From Diabrotica undecimpunctata (lineage: Eukaryota; Arthropoda; Insecta; Coleoptera; Chrysomelidae): DNA of 64,000 nt. Where the stretch lies: contig NC_092803.1 in NCBI RefSeq assembly GCF_040954645.1, positions 120,485,961 to 120,549,960 on the forward strand, in the 5' to 3' direction. The position numbers and the translations under genes are program-made. Positions 21,339 through 33,129 of the stretch are shown one piece after another (within the stretch, counting starts at the first letter, position 1; the number at the start of each line of letters is the position of its first letter). The notes below the pieces were generated by a model that saw only the letters and a list, made by a program, of their open reading frames with translations, searched no databases and was not told the origin of the DNA.

Positions 21339-22088
21339 AGGTGCGTTTTCACCAAGCGCGCAAAATGTTTGCAAATGTTTACAAATGATTGCAACTGTTA
21401 GCAAACAATTTTATTTGGTTAGTGTAGACAGATTTCAGAACGCTCCCAAACAATTGCAAACGTTTGCAATTGTTTGGCACGGTTCCGTCGGCTGTCGGTA
21501 CTTCAAAGGGATTCGTTGTTCGTGCGTGTTTGGTGGAAACACTAGGTTTTATAGTCTGTCATAGTAAAAAGGAATAGTTTGTTTTCGGTGAGGGATTAGT
21601 CGAAGCTTATTTGTTTTTTACAAAAAAAATGGAATGGGAAAATGAGAAATGTTTAGAATTAATTAAATTTTACAAAATGAAACCAGAAATATGGAATGCT
21701 AGTCAAAAGCTATACTACAATAAATTTAAAAAAATCGACGCCTGGTGTGAAATAGCAACAGAAATAGTGTGGTCGATTTAGAAGTTCTATTGAACTTCTT
21801 CTTTTTAAAAAATTTGACATCCAAAATCTACGATTTTTTCTTTTTTTTATAATCACTTTTTTTACTAACTCAAACATGATTATAAAACTAGTTGCACATA
21901 TAACTTCTCTTCTCGGAGCCATTTTGTACAAACAAGACGGAACGATGGAAAATGTTTGCAAACTTACTCAAATTCTCGAGTTCTTGTTTTTGACAAACTA
22001 TGCTAAACATGTGTTGGCAAACTTTAGCAAATGTTTGCTAATGTTTGTGTGTAGATGTTTGTAAATATTTTTTGGTGAAAACGCACCT
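21339..22088. mobile_element. Non-autonomous PIF/Harbinger DNA transposon, TTA target duplication
   Basis: Perfect 17-bp terminal inverted repeats, AGGTGCGTTTTCACCAA, occupy 21339-21355 and 22072-22088. Both ends are flanked by TTA (21336-21338 and 22089-22091), the target duplication of PIF/Harbinger elements. The subterminal regions on both sides hold many TTTGCAAA/GTTTGC words, which may be transposase-binding sites. Inside is a truncated MADF-type ORF, the usual accessory protein of this superfamily; no DDE nuclease is present. The element is 750 bp, so it is an internally deleted derivative. Confidence 0.9.
21629..21781 (+). CDS. Truncated MADF-domain protein (50 aa) of the PIF-like element
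   Basis: The ORF begins MEWENEKCLELIKFYKMKPE and continues IWNASQKLYYNKFKKIDAWC EIATEI before a stop. This is the first half of a MADF (Myb/SANT-like) domain: an LI-x-x-(Y)-x-x-x-P-x-(I/L)-W start, then an aromatic segment and W-x-x-I-A. MADF/Myb-like proteins act as DNA-binding or nuclear-import partners of Harbinger nucleases. The downstream half is lost at an internal deletion, right after codon 46. It is not expected to be functional, but may be transcribed. Confidence 0.7.
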   Translation: MEWENEKCLELIKFYKMKPEIWNASQKLYYNKFKKIDAWCEIATEIVWSI

Positions 22089-22091
22089 TTA

Positions 22092-23990
22092 GAAAGTGCC
22101 CAAATATAGTCCAAACTCTCCAATATCTAGAAATGCATTAATCTGAAAATGGGAAGATGTAGCCCAAAAACATTTCGAAGGCTCATACATGATGTGCATG
22201 CTAAGGAAATGTCACGAATGTTATTGGTCTTGGTAGAGCACATACGTGAAATGCATCTATTATCATAGTGTTTTTACATTGTTAATTCAGTTTTAAGAAT
22301 AAATAAATTCTTGTTTTTTTATTTATCAATCCATTAGATAAAAATAAAGGCTTTAAAAGTAGTTAGTTCATTTGTTTATTTTTGCTACTCTAAAATTTTA
22401 AAAAGTATAAAACAGTGTTTTTTGAGCTGTCTATTTTCGTAGTAAAACGCTACAAAGTCGTTACAAATGCATTGTAATGAATAATGAAGCTGTTAATGAC
22501 ATTTATATTTAAGATAGATAGGGAATAATACCTCAATACTATACTTTCATATAATCAAATACCTAAAAAGAATGTAGAATTGTTCATAGTATAATAAAGT
22601 ATAGTGCAACCACATGTAGCAATCACGTTAATATAGTATAGGTATAGGAGAAAAATAGTCAACAGAGATAGATATTGATAAAGACATACAGAAAAGACAA
22701 AATTGGAGAACGTATTAAACCATAAATACTAGAAATAATGAAAGATATGCACATGCCAAAGTATAAGCCATAAAAGAGTGTAAATTCATTTATAGGAAGT
22801 AAAATAAAATCCAATGTCCAAGCAATCAATTTAGTTTCGATCGAAAATTTCGATTATTTAGTTTTGCAGTCTTTCTTTACAATAATTAAGGCTATCAAAA
22901 CTGCAACATATTATACGGAAAAACTGTTGACGGATTCTGATTTAGCATTAAAAGTTATGCGAACCAAAATTATCAACCAGAAATGCACATTTATTTATAC
23001 AGAAACTATTATAAATATATTTTTCTTGAGAGTTTCTGTCGTGACTGAGCATTGAGTTCTCTAATATACTTTCAATGTACTTTTTAAATACAACACATTA
23101 CTGTGGTTTAATAGAAACCCGCTTAAAGATTATATAAGATAATTTTTATTTTACACATTCTAATTGCTTAACCATATTTACTGCCGGCGATGAAAATTTT
23201 CGATTTTCAAGTGAAAATTTTTGTTGAAAATGGACTACTTATTTCGATCCATATTTTTATATAGGTTAATATTCTCACTTCAACGAATTGCTATTATAAG
23301 GCCATCGAAAATATCGTGTAATCACGATAGGTCATGAAATCATATTAATATACGGCTCGGTAGTAGCCTAGCCACCATGCTGAATGATGTGTCAACTATA
23401 GTTTGACTTTGAGTGACCTTGTTTATAAATTTTATTATATTACTGGCAAATGACTCTCCTATATTCGTTACATTGTAACCAAAACAGCTTAAACGTGTTT
23501 TTATTTTCTGTAAAATTATTAGCTTTACTGCTTTAATATATGCCGTTTAAAAACTATTTTTCTCTGCTTTGTACAAAATGACGAATAAAAACAATTTCGT
23601 TGAAATCTACATAAAACTGTCTATCACAACCTTATATACTGTGCTTGTGAAAGCATTATTAAAATTCACGAAATTAGGACAATTTATTTAAAAGTGTGCA
23701 ATATTAGTCAGTTGCGTGAAACAAATAGAAAGTTGTGGGAGTCGTTGTAATGAATCAGCTGCTTTAATTTCATTCAATAATAATTGTTTATTATGATTAA
23801 AGGTACATTATTTATGAAATCAGTGAAAATTAAAAGTTTTTGATTTATATTTTACTAATGAGAGCTACACAGTAAAACGATATTCTGCATTATTATTATA
23901 TAGGGTTACTATATTACATATTATTCGCTGTCATCTGATTATCAATCTTCACTGGATGGATTATTTTATATAAGTCCTATTTTTTGACTC
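22092..23990. other. AT-rich sequence, nothing recognised
   Basis: Several short palindromic AT stretches, but no gene, RNA or assignable repeat over 1.9 kb. Confidence 0.4.
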
Positions 23991-23997
23991 TTTTTTG

Positions 23998-24413
23998 ACG
24001 TGACAACGTCTTAAATTAGGTTGTGGCTCGGAGTCATTCATGAAAAAGTGTAACGCCCGCTCACGTCTGTTACAGTGAGTCACCGAACGAGAGAGAGGCC
24101 CGCCGGACCGGCGAATGCCTTGCGTCTCTCCCCCACTCAAACATGATCGGTCCGCTGCGCGCAAAGCACTAGAGAATTAGGCGCGTTGAATCGGTGCGTG
24201 CTTCCGTGCATCATAGTCCTATCCTCAACAAAATCACTCAAATAGAAATTAGTTAAGTTTAAGTTTACATGTACAATGTTTTAGTAAACAAAATATATTT
24301 CTATAGTTAAAATTTGTGCAATTCTTATTTTCATTCAATTCCTTGTTCCTATTGTGCAATTTAATAATATTCATATCAATAAATATTCTACCGAGAAAAA
24401 GACGTTGTCACGT
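23998..24413. mobile_element. 416-bp GC-rich segment bounded by 13-bp inverted repeats
   Basis: ACGTGACAACGTC at 23998-24010 is repeated exactly in inverted orientation at 24401-24413. The left half (24025-24215) is by far the most GC- and CpG-rich part of the window, with segments such as AGAGAGAGGCCCGCCGG. No clear target duplication is visible: the flanks are T-rich on the left and A-rich on the right. It looks like a MITE or an LTR/leader fragment. I have the impression that this sequence is widespread in insects, but cannot name its family. Confidence 0.55.
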
Positions 24414-24780
24414 AAAATCTTCGCCCGTAAAACCGACTTTACAAGCAACCGAATTTTTTTTCATCTCTTTCTCAATTAAGTACTTTCCGCTGATTTTGGA
24501 GCTTCCTAGTCTTCTTTTCCTTGTTGTTTTTATTCGAGGGCTTGTTTTAAGGTCGTAATTCTGTTCATATTCTGTACATATTCATACCGCATCAGATATT
24601 TATAAGTATGCATATTTCGGTGCAAAGACCATAATACTATTAACTGTTATATTATTTATTCTAATATTGTTTTCTGTGATGATTTGTTATAAAACGCGAT
24701 GCAAGAAAATTATGGTTCCCCGCCCAAGTATATATTTTGCTTGATTTTCATGGGAAACAAAGAAGTAAAAATACTTTGAC
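24414..24780. other. AT-rich sequence, nothing recognised
   Basis: No supportable feature. Confidence 0.35.
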
Positions 24781-24784
24781 GACG

Positions 24785-25370
24785 CAATATTGATAGCACA
24801 AGATGAAGATAGTCTGCAAATACTGGTCCACAGATTTAACATAAGAGCAAAAGAGTTTAATATGACAATCTCATCTCAGAAAACTAAAACAATAGTAATC
24901 AGCAAAGAACCAATCAGATGTAAAATAGAAATTGATATCATCAGTATTAAACAAGTAATGGAAATAAAATATTAGTGAAATTATACTGTCCAGCTATGGA
25001 GAACTGAACAAAGAAGTGAGCGATCAAGTACAAAAAGCAAATAGACTGGCAGAATGTCGTGATAGCAGTATATGGCGAAACAGACACAGACAGGCCGAGA
25101 TGAGAGTAATGAGAAGAATTACAGGAAATACGCTGAGATCGAAAGAGAAGTGAAAACATTAGAAGAAAATGTAACGTACAGTGTATAAACAAATGGACTC
25201 TAAATAGAAAAAAGAATGGAATAACCACACAAGCAAAATAGCAAGAGATAAATCACCAATCGGCAGAAGAAATATCGGACGACCGCGCAAAAATGGAGTG
25301 ACAACCTTCCATAGAGGTATCAATTCGCCAATTAACAAGCAGAATTGCTTATAAAGAGGAAGAAGAAGAA
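24785..25370 (+). pseudogene. RTE-type LINE thumb and C-terminus with (GAA)n-like tail (family 2)
   Basis: Encodes ILIAQDEDSLQILVHRFNIR, KEFNMTISSQKTKTIVISKE, ISIKQVMEIKY, a stop, then ITxSSYGELNKEVSDQVQKA, WRNRHRQAEMRVMRRITGNT, then shifted KEWNNHTSKIARDKSPIGRR NIGRPRKN. The order matches the family-2 copy at 12500-13130, but the TYASKTRIDTATT segment is deleted between WRNRHRQ and AEMRVMRRI. It ends in GAGGAAGAAGAAGAA. The catalytic palm is absent. Confidence 0.85.
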
Positions 25371-25379
25371 TATTAACTT

Positions 25380-26550
25380 GATGGTCTTTTTCTCTTGTCA
25401 TTATCTTGTCTTGGAGGTTACGTAATTAGTTGTGCGTATATCTTTTTTGCCTTTTTTTGCCACTATTATTTTCTATTCAACCCATTTTCTCGACACTATA
25501 TTCGGCATACTCTTGTAACATACTCTGTTTTTCATGCTGGTGGTAGTTGACACTTGAGGTTACTCATCCTTCCGTTATTTTGCTTTTTATTGCGTTAGTT
25601 TTGTTACCTATTCTAGTTTTATCCGCAACTTCTCATTATATGAAGAACTGTGATTTCCTGTTGTTGTTTGGATTTTTGAATCTGCATTTTGGTGTCTCGT
25701 CATTAATCGAGAATCACAAAAATCTTGGTAGAAAAAATATACTTGATGTACCAAAAACGCGTAACCTGTTACGTAGAAAAGTCTATGACAACTGGTGGGA
25801 CGCGCATAACGAGGAACAATTGAAATGACGGATTTTTCATAAATTTAATATACACGTTAATACCATAACTTTGTACAATAGTGTTGCGTATTACAGAAGA
25901 TAATGGACCTCTATCATTTATTGAAATAATATTTTTTATAGTTGGGTTGTATAAAAATGTATATAAATTTATGAAAAAATAAATACGAAAAGCCTAATAG
26001 AAAGCCCCAATTAAATAACGAAACGTAAGTGAATTATTTATTAAAACATTAATAGCAGTTTGACATGATCGTGAGATATTGTCTGTCACGATGTTCATCA
26101 TAAAAAAGTTACCTTGCTTCTGGCCTTGCTTCAGTCGACTCCCTAGTCACTGAACTAACATTCAACAGAAAGGAACTAAGCTGATTTGGTTTATCATTTC
26201 ATATTTATCATATAGTCTTTTTTGTACTTGTATTTATGATTCTAAATAACGTCTATTTAGTAAAGGCGACATTCGGGAAAGATTTTTATGTTAGTTTTAT
26301 GATTTATTTCCAATAAAATATTTTACGATTGAACATATTCCACATTTACAACCAAGTATATATTACTTAATAGTCAACTTTTAAAGCAAATACAAATAAT
26401 TTATATAATAAATAAGCTTATTTTACTTCCAATGTTTGGTAATCATCAACGCTTTTACACTGCTGCTCTAAACAGATTACTACGTTTTGCAACTTTTCGA
26501 AATTCAGAATATTCTTATATACACCTAGCTGACACCCAGGAACTGAAAAA
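25380..26550. other. AT-rich sequence, nothing recognised
   Basis: A 93-codon frame at 25547-25828 begins hydrophobic and ends charged (RNLLRRKVYDNWWDAHNEEQ), but nothing else supports a gene. Confidence 0.3.
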
Positions 26551-26559
26551 CTTATATTT

Positions 26560-27060
26560 TGTACTCATTTTTCTTCTTTAATGTCCATCTTGTCTTTGAT
26601 GACAATCCGGATGTTTACTTTAAGAGAACTGTCAGTTTTATCATTAAAAAGAGTACCTAAATAATTCAATTAGTTCTTGATCTATGCATATATCTACAAT
26701 GTTCCGGTCCAATTTTGTTACAAGCATAAATTTAGTTTGTGTTTAGTGATAACCCATAATCCCCGTAATGTAGTCCTTACTAATGTAGTCCACGACTACT
26801 ATAATAAGCACCTGTAGGCTTTAAAGTTTTCAGCCTACCAGCACTGTCTCATCTGCGTATCTGGCTCTAAATTTTAATGCCAAATTCCTGATCAGCCAAT
26901 GCTTTGTTCATAATATCTTTCGAATAGGTGTTAAAAAGGATTGGCGAAATCACACAACCCTGACGAACTTCTCTCTTATTTCTATATCTCTGTGACCATG
27001 CTAGGGATTTGTTCTGCTAACATCCCATTGTAACTGTCTATATAATATTCTAGCAGGAAT
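26560..27060 (-). pseudogene. LINE reverse transcriptase palm fragment with mutated active site
   Basis: The minus strand, across frameshifts, reads VIPARILYRQLQWD, REVRQGCVISPILFNTYSKD (motif B), IMNKALADQEFGIKI, ARYADETVLV (motif C), and further on a KTKFMLVTKLDRN-like thumb. The second catalytic aspartate of YADD has become glutamate (YADE), so even an intact frame would probably be inactive. Endonuclease and C-terminus are absent. Confidence 0.7.
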
Positions 27061-27064
27061 CACT

Positions 27065-27825
27065 TTTATAAATACTTTCAACCCATCAGGAATATAATGC
27101 AGAAATATGGGTAGTGTTTAAGGTTTTTTTTTGTGGCGTTATTGTAAAAGTTGTATTGTGGAAAACAACAATTTAGCACTATTTTGTAGGCAATCATAGT
27201 AATTTTTATCCAATTAAAACAACTACGTAGTCAACTCACAATACCTACACCTCTATAAAGCATTGCTAACGCTATCATCTGCCAGATGGCACCAGTTTTT
27301 CTGTCATTATTCTCAAAAAATTATTATTCACGATTTTTTCTGTTACAAAAATCTCACTTCTTTATTATCTGTGAACGAGTAGTTATCTGCGTGGAACATC
27401 CGTAATCGTAAAATCTGTGTTTAGTTAGGAGTGACTATTTAAATTCAATTCTTTTAAGTTTTGTTCATCCATGTAATTTGTGTGTGTTCGCTAATATTCT
27501 GGAAATAATGTTGTTTCGAGTCAAATATAAATCGAGTACGGTGTGATCACTGAGTTACATCATTAATAATCTACGCTAATCTTCATCATCGGAAGGTTAA
27601 CGCATCATTCACCAAGAGATAAACTAGCAAAGTTTATTTCTACAACCAAATCTCTTATAATCAATCAGTGCTTTTCATTGTAAAGCCGTGAAAAGCATTG
27701 CTGGGCCAAGGGGAGATAAATCACAGCTAACAACTACCATCATGTTGGTCATACGTTCCTGGTAAACAGGTACTGACTAGCTATATACAGCAGGTATTTA
27801 TACAACTTTTCATCAATAAATAATT
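27065..27825. other. AT-rich sequence, nothing recognised
   Basis: No supportable feature. Confidence 0.35.
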
Positions 27826-27829
27826 TCGC

Positions 27830-28180
27830 GAATAAACATCTTCCATTTCCAACAAGGCATATATTCCATTCAAGTGGGAGAGGAAAAGATCTAATGTGTC
27901 TTTACCATGGTGTCAAATGACAAAGTTGTCATCAAGGTACCGTAACCAATAGGTGGGTTTGAGATTTGATGGGACAGGGCTATCGTTTCAAAATGTTCCA
28001 TTTAGATATCAGTCATTACGTGAGAGAGAGAGAGGGGGGATCCCATTGGGGCACCTTTGATTTGATGATAGAAAAGATTTTGGAATGAAAAGTATGTATT
28101 AGACATGCAGTGTAATATTGTAGCCATCAGAAACGGTGGGTCGCAATGGGTAACAATATAACTACCCCCAAAAGTTAGGA
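27830..28180 (-). pseudogene. Penelope-like reverse transcriptase fragment
   Basis: From high to low coordinates the minus strand reads MSNTYFSFQNLFYHQIKGAP then MGSPLS (motif B of Penelope RT, usually Q-x-x-G-x-x-M-G-S-P-L-S-P), a shift, VMTDI-stop-MEHFE, and KPTYWLRYLDDNFVI (motif C; the YxDD is present), then TLDLFLSHLNGIYALLEME. This order is diagnostic of Penelope-like elements rather than LINEs. A small CT-rich expansion disturbs the SPLS segment. There is no linked GIY-YIG domain; the other Penelope fragment in the window (1505-1965) is from a different copy. Confidence 0.85.
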
Positions 28181-28189
28181 GCCAATGTA

Positions 28190-30590
28190 GAACAATAAAA
28201 CTAACAGCTTTCTATAGGAGCCAATTTTTAGGCCTCGTCTAACTCAGTCTCAGGTATGAGAGCTCTTCTTGCCAGCAGCTTTACAAAAAAGATTTTTAAA
28301 TGATATTTATGGGTTCATGTGGTTGACTTGATGATGGCTTCTGATGTTGGCTTCACAGGATAATATGCTGATGAGTAGCTTTCAAGTTGGTGGAGATGTC
28401 GGGATCGAGCCCGTTGTGGTTCAAGCAGTTATTAATTCTACATATCTGCTTTGTTGCTGCTGTTGTCACTCGTCTGTATGGTGTACCATGAGGTTTTTAG
28501 AAAGTTCCACCCAACAAGGGGAACAGGAAAAATGTATTTCGGCCAAAAAACTACAATAGTAAATCTTGAGTTAGCGACAGCATATGTTTTAAAATATTTC
28601 CTTGTCATATGAAGATTGAAAATAATTACAATATTAAATCAAAAATAGCAAATTAGCAAGGAGCAAATAAATATAATAATTATTAAATGAATTAGCTAAA
28701 TTATATTAAAGGTACTAACTGCACGTGGTTTGAAAAAAAAGCACATGGGTTGAAGGTTAAATATGTATAAGAAGTCAAATACGAAATTATAAAAGACAGA
28801 TATAAAAAAGAATTGATCAACTAGAAATGTACTCAACCCAGAAAAGATTTAACAATATAAACGAATTCTCAATTAAAAATCTAGCTTAAATAAGCAAAAG
28901 ACATTCTAAAAAAAATAATCCTCCTCTACGCAATTGAAGTAGGGTCTGAATAAAGAAATTATAATATTAAGTGTAAATAAAAATTGGAGGTAACTTTACT
29001 CGTATATAGGTTTATGGTAACTAAAGTAAGATCGAAAGTCCGAGATTCAATTTTTTCTTAATATCTTGAAAAAACAACATCTCATGTGTCTGCAACATCT
29101 AACTAATCTAACTAAAAACACATATGGAACTACTACTACTACATGTTTACTACTATAAGTAGTGTGTGGTCGCACGATATGTCGTTACAGTTATTTCAGT
29201 CGTTCGTCTTTTTTTATCATATCTCTGCGCGATCCACCGGTGCGTCCGTAGACCGCGATAAGAAAGCCATGCTTCCAATAAGCAGATTTGGTTTGTATCT
29301 GTTAGTATTTTTTGTTTATTTGATTATAGTATTACGTGGTGCCTTGAATTTTTTTTAAACAAATTTTTACGGTTGGCGAAAATGTAAAACTTGTCAATTG
29401 CCCGTTCCGCTCATTTCGTCCGGCTCATAATATCACTTACCTACTAATTTAGTGCATACATAACTTACAATTATCTCCTGAAATCAATGAAAATTATGCG
29501 AATAATTATTACTTATAACATAATATTTAGCATTTTATTTATATTATAGCAAAGTCCAATAATTTTCACACAAAATAAATAGGTATCCACAACAAAAATG
29601 CTTTCAGATAATACGATTATTTTTTCAGCCGCTGATGTTAATCCGGCACTGAAAGCAACAGGTTGTAGGATTGTGAATCAATTTACCATTGATAGTTACC
29701 TACAACTCGAATTACAGCAGAGCCCAATATTCACCGAGCTCAATATATTATTATATATTTGTTCTTTTTACTCACATTTAAATTTCTTCGTTTCATTCAG
29801 AAGTTCTCGTCTATGTGTTTATAATAACATAGACACGTACTGGATGCTTCATGATAAGTTTGTGTGAAGGAATATTATTATTTGTTAATGTATTCTCGGT
29901 CAGTTCGGTTAGCTACTGGTAATTTACTAACGAATCGTCAACTTGAGATTTGATGACGAAACGTTAATTATCATTTCAAAATAATAAGAAAGTTAGACTG
30001 GATGCATGCATTATTCGTCGGCTTAGTTATTTCAATGAAGCAAGAGTGGTATTATAAATTTTGCTTTTTAAATAACCCCTTAGGAAGAAGTTTAGGAGCG
30101 TTAAATTATGGATCTTGCTGGCCATTCAATAAAACCTCTTCGTCCGATCCATTACATAGGAAACTGTTTATTAAGGTATCACCTTTATGCTATAATGTTG
30201 AGTTGCACCGTCTTGATGACAAAATAAATCATCTTTTAAGTACTTGTTCATCTGTCAAAATGGGATCAACTGTGTCCTCTCCATTCGCTTAGCTCGGGCA
30301 TATTTTGACAGATTCATTGTCGGAAACCTACAACACAACAATTCCTACTTCTCCGTATTAATAGCTCAAGTATACTACTATTGCAGACTTCTTTCTTTGA
30401 AAAAAGAAGAATTATTCTAAATAGTGGAAGTGTATACTAAACCCATAAAATTTTGGGTAGTATATATTTAAAAGATATATTTTAGTTGTTATAATTTAAC
30501 ATAACTATTTATTCTATACGGTGCAAATAAGTAAATATTGATTGTCAGTAATTTGTAAAGTTCTATTTTATATACTATTTAGTTTGTTTA
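28190..30590. other. Unassigned AT-rich sequence
   Basis: 28250-28560 may hold further decayed Penelope 5' sequence but I cannot confirm it. Frames at 29143-29358, 29598-29867 and 30002-30292 have no recognisable domain. Nothing else is supportable. Confidence 0.3.
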
Positions 30591-30593
30591 CTA

Positions 30594-30830
30594 TTAATAA
30601 TGGCTATAAGTACGTGTGCTTGGTTGTATAGTAATTTCCAGCCACTTCGAGTGTGTCAAAAAATAATTACTAAATTCACTAGACAGTTCGGACTGGAGAT
30701 AGCGAACCGAGTATAATTCTTCGTTGAAATTTTGTTGCAAAAAAGATGGCCCAACAATAGGATCTCCATAAATTCCTGCCCATAAGTTTAATGTCAATGG
30801 CTGTTGGGTATGTGTTTTCTTAAGCTATTT
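30594..30830 (-). pseudogene. Tc1/mariner-type transposase fragment
   Basis: The minus strand encodes QQPLTLNLWAGIYGDPIVGP, then SFLQQNFNEELYSVRYLQSE. This matches the segment between the first and second catalytic aspartates in the insect transposases with NVWAGIxGDxIIGPxFL. The catalytic residues themselves lie outside the fragment. The copies at 35124-37448 and 55617-56748 are relatives. Confidence 0.6.
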
Positions 30831-30839
30831 TTTTTTTTA

Positions 30840-32715
30840 GAAATTGAAGTAGGTTCTAAATTAACACCACCTAATATTGCAACTTCTGCCGCTTCGGTCC
30901 CAACACTGATCCCGTTGCATGAACATTTTTAACTAGTTTTTAACGTATGAATGATGAGTGATAAGGTTGCTTATCTTGAGGAAGTGGAATAAATAATTTC
31001 CATGTTCTTCTTGCCACTTTCCATTTTCAACAAATATGGAACTAATTTCAACGCATTCTGCGATGGAATTGACCATTTTGAATGAATTTAAAAACACTTA
31101 TTTAATATCGCTGTTAAACGTTACCAATCACAGGTCAAATAACTTAATTATTTGCAAATTTGATGGAAAAAAATTGTTATTAACTGTTTTGGAAACTATT
31201 CAACATTTATTTTCATATTTTTACATTTAATATTTTTTTTCTTTTACTGTACTATAATGTGATCTTATTTAATGGTATTTTCAAGCTACTTATTTTCTTT
31301 AAAATATATTGTTTTTTGTTATTCAGTAAAATCCCATTGTTAAAATGGCTTAAACACATTTAGTCTGTTTTTAAGTTCAAAGATTCGACTTTCTTTGTTA
31401 TGTTGAGTCACTTTTTTGCAAACCATAGACAACGTTGTAAAGTATCATATTACTGTGACCATTAAGTTAGATTATCGCCATTCAAAAGCGCCCTACAATA
31501 GAGTTGATTTATGGGTGTGTGCTTGACTCTCTTACCCTACGAATCACCTAGAAATATGGCTGGAGAGTTTCTGACTATTTTATACCAAGAAACGACATTT
31601 CCTAACGAGACAGCGTACTGAAAACATCCAGTTTATCGGTTAAGTCCTTTTTTGAGCCTCGGCACCGGGCTGCTTCAATAATTAATTCACCAATATTTCA
31701 CAAGGTAAGTCTATGCTTTATACAGATAACAGCAATGACTAAAAGCCAGCTAATTTTCATAATTTATTCACAATTAATATTTGCTATGTTCGCTAATTTA
31801 TTTACAGTCAAAATATTGAATTTTTTCTTCATTATTATTTTTAATTTCATTTAACCAGCGACAGTTTTACACAAAACATTAACACTAGTAAAACATAAGC
31901 GTTACTTTTAGTTTTACGAGGTGTAACTCCTTTAATAAATTGATACTTTTCACATGAACAGAGTTAATGTGAAAAGAAAAATCATGAATGCCTGAATTCT
32001 CTAGTAAAATACCTGGCTAATGAGGTGCCACACATGACCTATTCTCTATTTAAAATTAAGGGTTTGTGGTAAATCTAATGAATATTGCCAAATATCGAGA
32101 TATCTAATAGCGTATACACTACAGGACCATACTTAATCACACCAAGAAAATATGTGAGACAATAATTGATGAGAAATATGAGAGGAAACCAAAATATCGA
32201 AAATTTTAAATTTATATATTTTTTCAAATTTCAAATTTTATCTCTTCCTTCTATACTTCGCTGTATCGGTTTATTCTCATTAGTGTTGTTGGATCAGATA
32301 ACAGATGAACTTTAAGGTGGAAATTAGTTGGAGTTTAATGTATGCTGATGATATATTTGATTAATCTGGAGCATCCATATTATTAGTTGTTCAATAATAT
32401 TTTTTGTCTCAGTTAATTCTAAAGTCATGAAATGAACTACTTATTCCTAAAAAAAAAGTCTTTTCCGAAACGTTATTCAAAAATACTGAAAATACGCAAT
32501 AAAAATTTAACTGAAAAAATACAATAAAAATATACAATAAAATATAATGAAACGTTACAGTTCAAATTCTAGTCTAACTATCTTACTAATAAAACACTCG
32601 TATTCTAAGGTTATTCCGTATTTATACCTAGAATAGTTATCCTAAGTATAAGGTAAATATAATACTAAAATAATTTGTTACAAATAAACTCGGTATATGT
32701 TAGTTATAAGTATTC
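30840..32715. other. Unassigned AT-rich sequence
   Basis: 31480-31710 is less AT-rich and ends in a good donor-like AAG|GTAAGT at 31704, but no coding frame is evident. A solitary MYADDI at about 32338 may be the last trace of a reverse transcriptase. Confidence 0.3.
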
Positions 32716-32720
32716 CCATT

Positions 32721-33044
32721 TTATTCCGAAATAATAGTTTGGCAATGTCGCAATCTTTTGCACAAATACATAGAACAACGACATATTGAGTGAAATATGT
32801 CAATCATATTGAGTGAAACTGACACCAAAAATATATCTTTATTTGTTATCTTATATGTTGAGTTTGAGTATTTTAAAAACCTTACACCATCTTTAGAAAA
32901 GCGATATCTTATTCTAAATTCTCGATCAGTGTATTTTGAAAAGGGATTTATTCTTTCTTTAAAAGTTTTGCTTTTTCGTGTATTTTCCATCATGTTAATT
33001 AAATTATTAACTTCCTCGACAGCCGCAACACCTCTTAAACACAT
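32721..33044 (-). pseudogene. N-terminal fragment of a HARBI1-like nuclease
   Basis: The frame starts MCLRGVAAVEEVNNLINMME and contains ERINPFSKYTDREFRIRYRF SKDGVRFL. A (N)P-x-x-x-x-x-D-x-E-F-x-x-R-Y-R-F-x-K segment is typical of the N-terminus of Harbinger DDE nucleases, just before the helix-turn-helix-like region. The catalytic domain is missing; the frame runs out after about 107 residues. The stretches on either side (32595-32660 and 33175-33285) share an imperfect CTAAGNTTATTCC motif, perhaps the remnant ends of the element. Confidence 0.55.
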
Positions 33045-33129
33045 TTTTTTATTATATAGCTACTCACAAAACAATACAAAAAATAATATATTCTTGTCAC
33101 TGATGACTATGGCATTCATAAAATAGGTT

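Noticed and set aside
25547..25828. 93-codon frame with a hydrophobic start
   Set aside because: No homology or signals around it; the hydrophobic start reflects T-rich DNA.
29935..29985. TTTGATGACGAAACGTTAAT resembling hammerhead boxes
   Set aside because: There is no stem II between the two boxes, so it cannot form a hammerhead.
30002..30292. 96-codon plus-strand frame
   Set aside because: No recognisable domain, splice context or repeat structure; not supportable as a gene.
32310..32375. MYADDI peptide, possible RT active site
   Set aside because: No other RT motif could be found on either side; too short to list as a gene.
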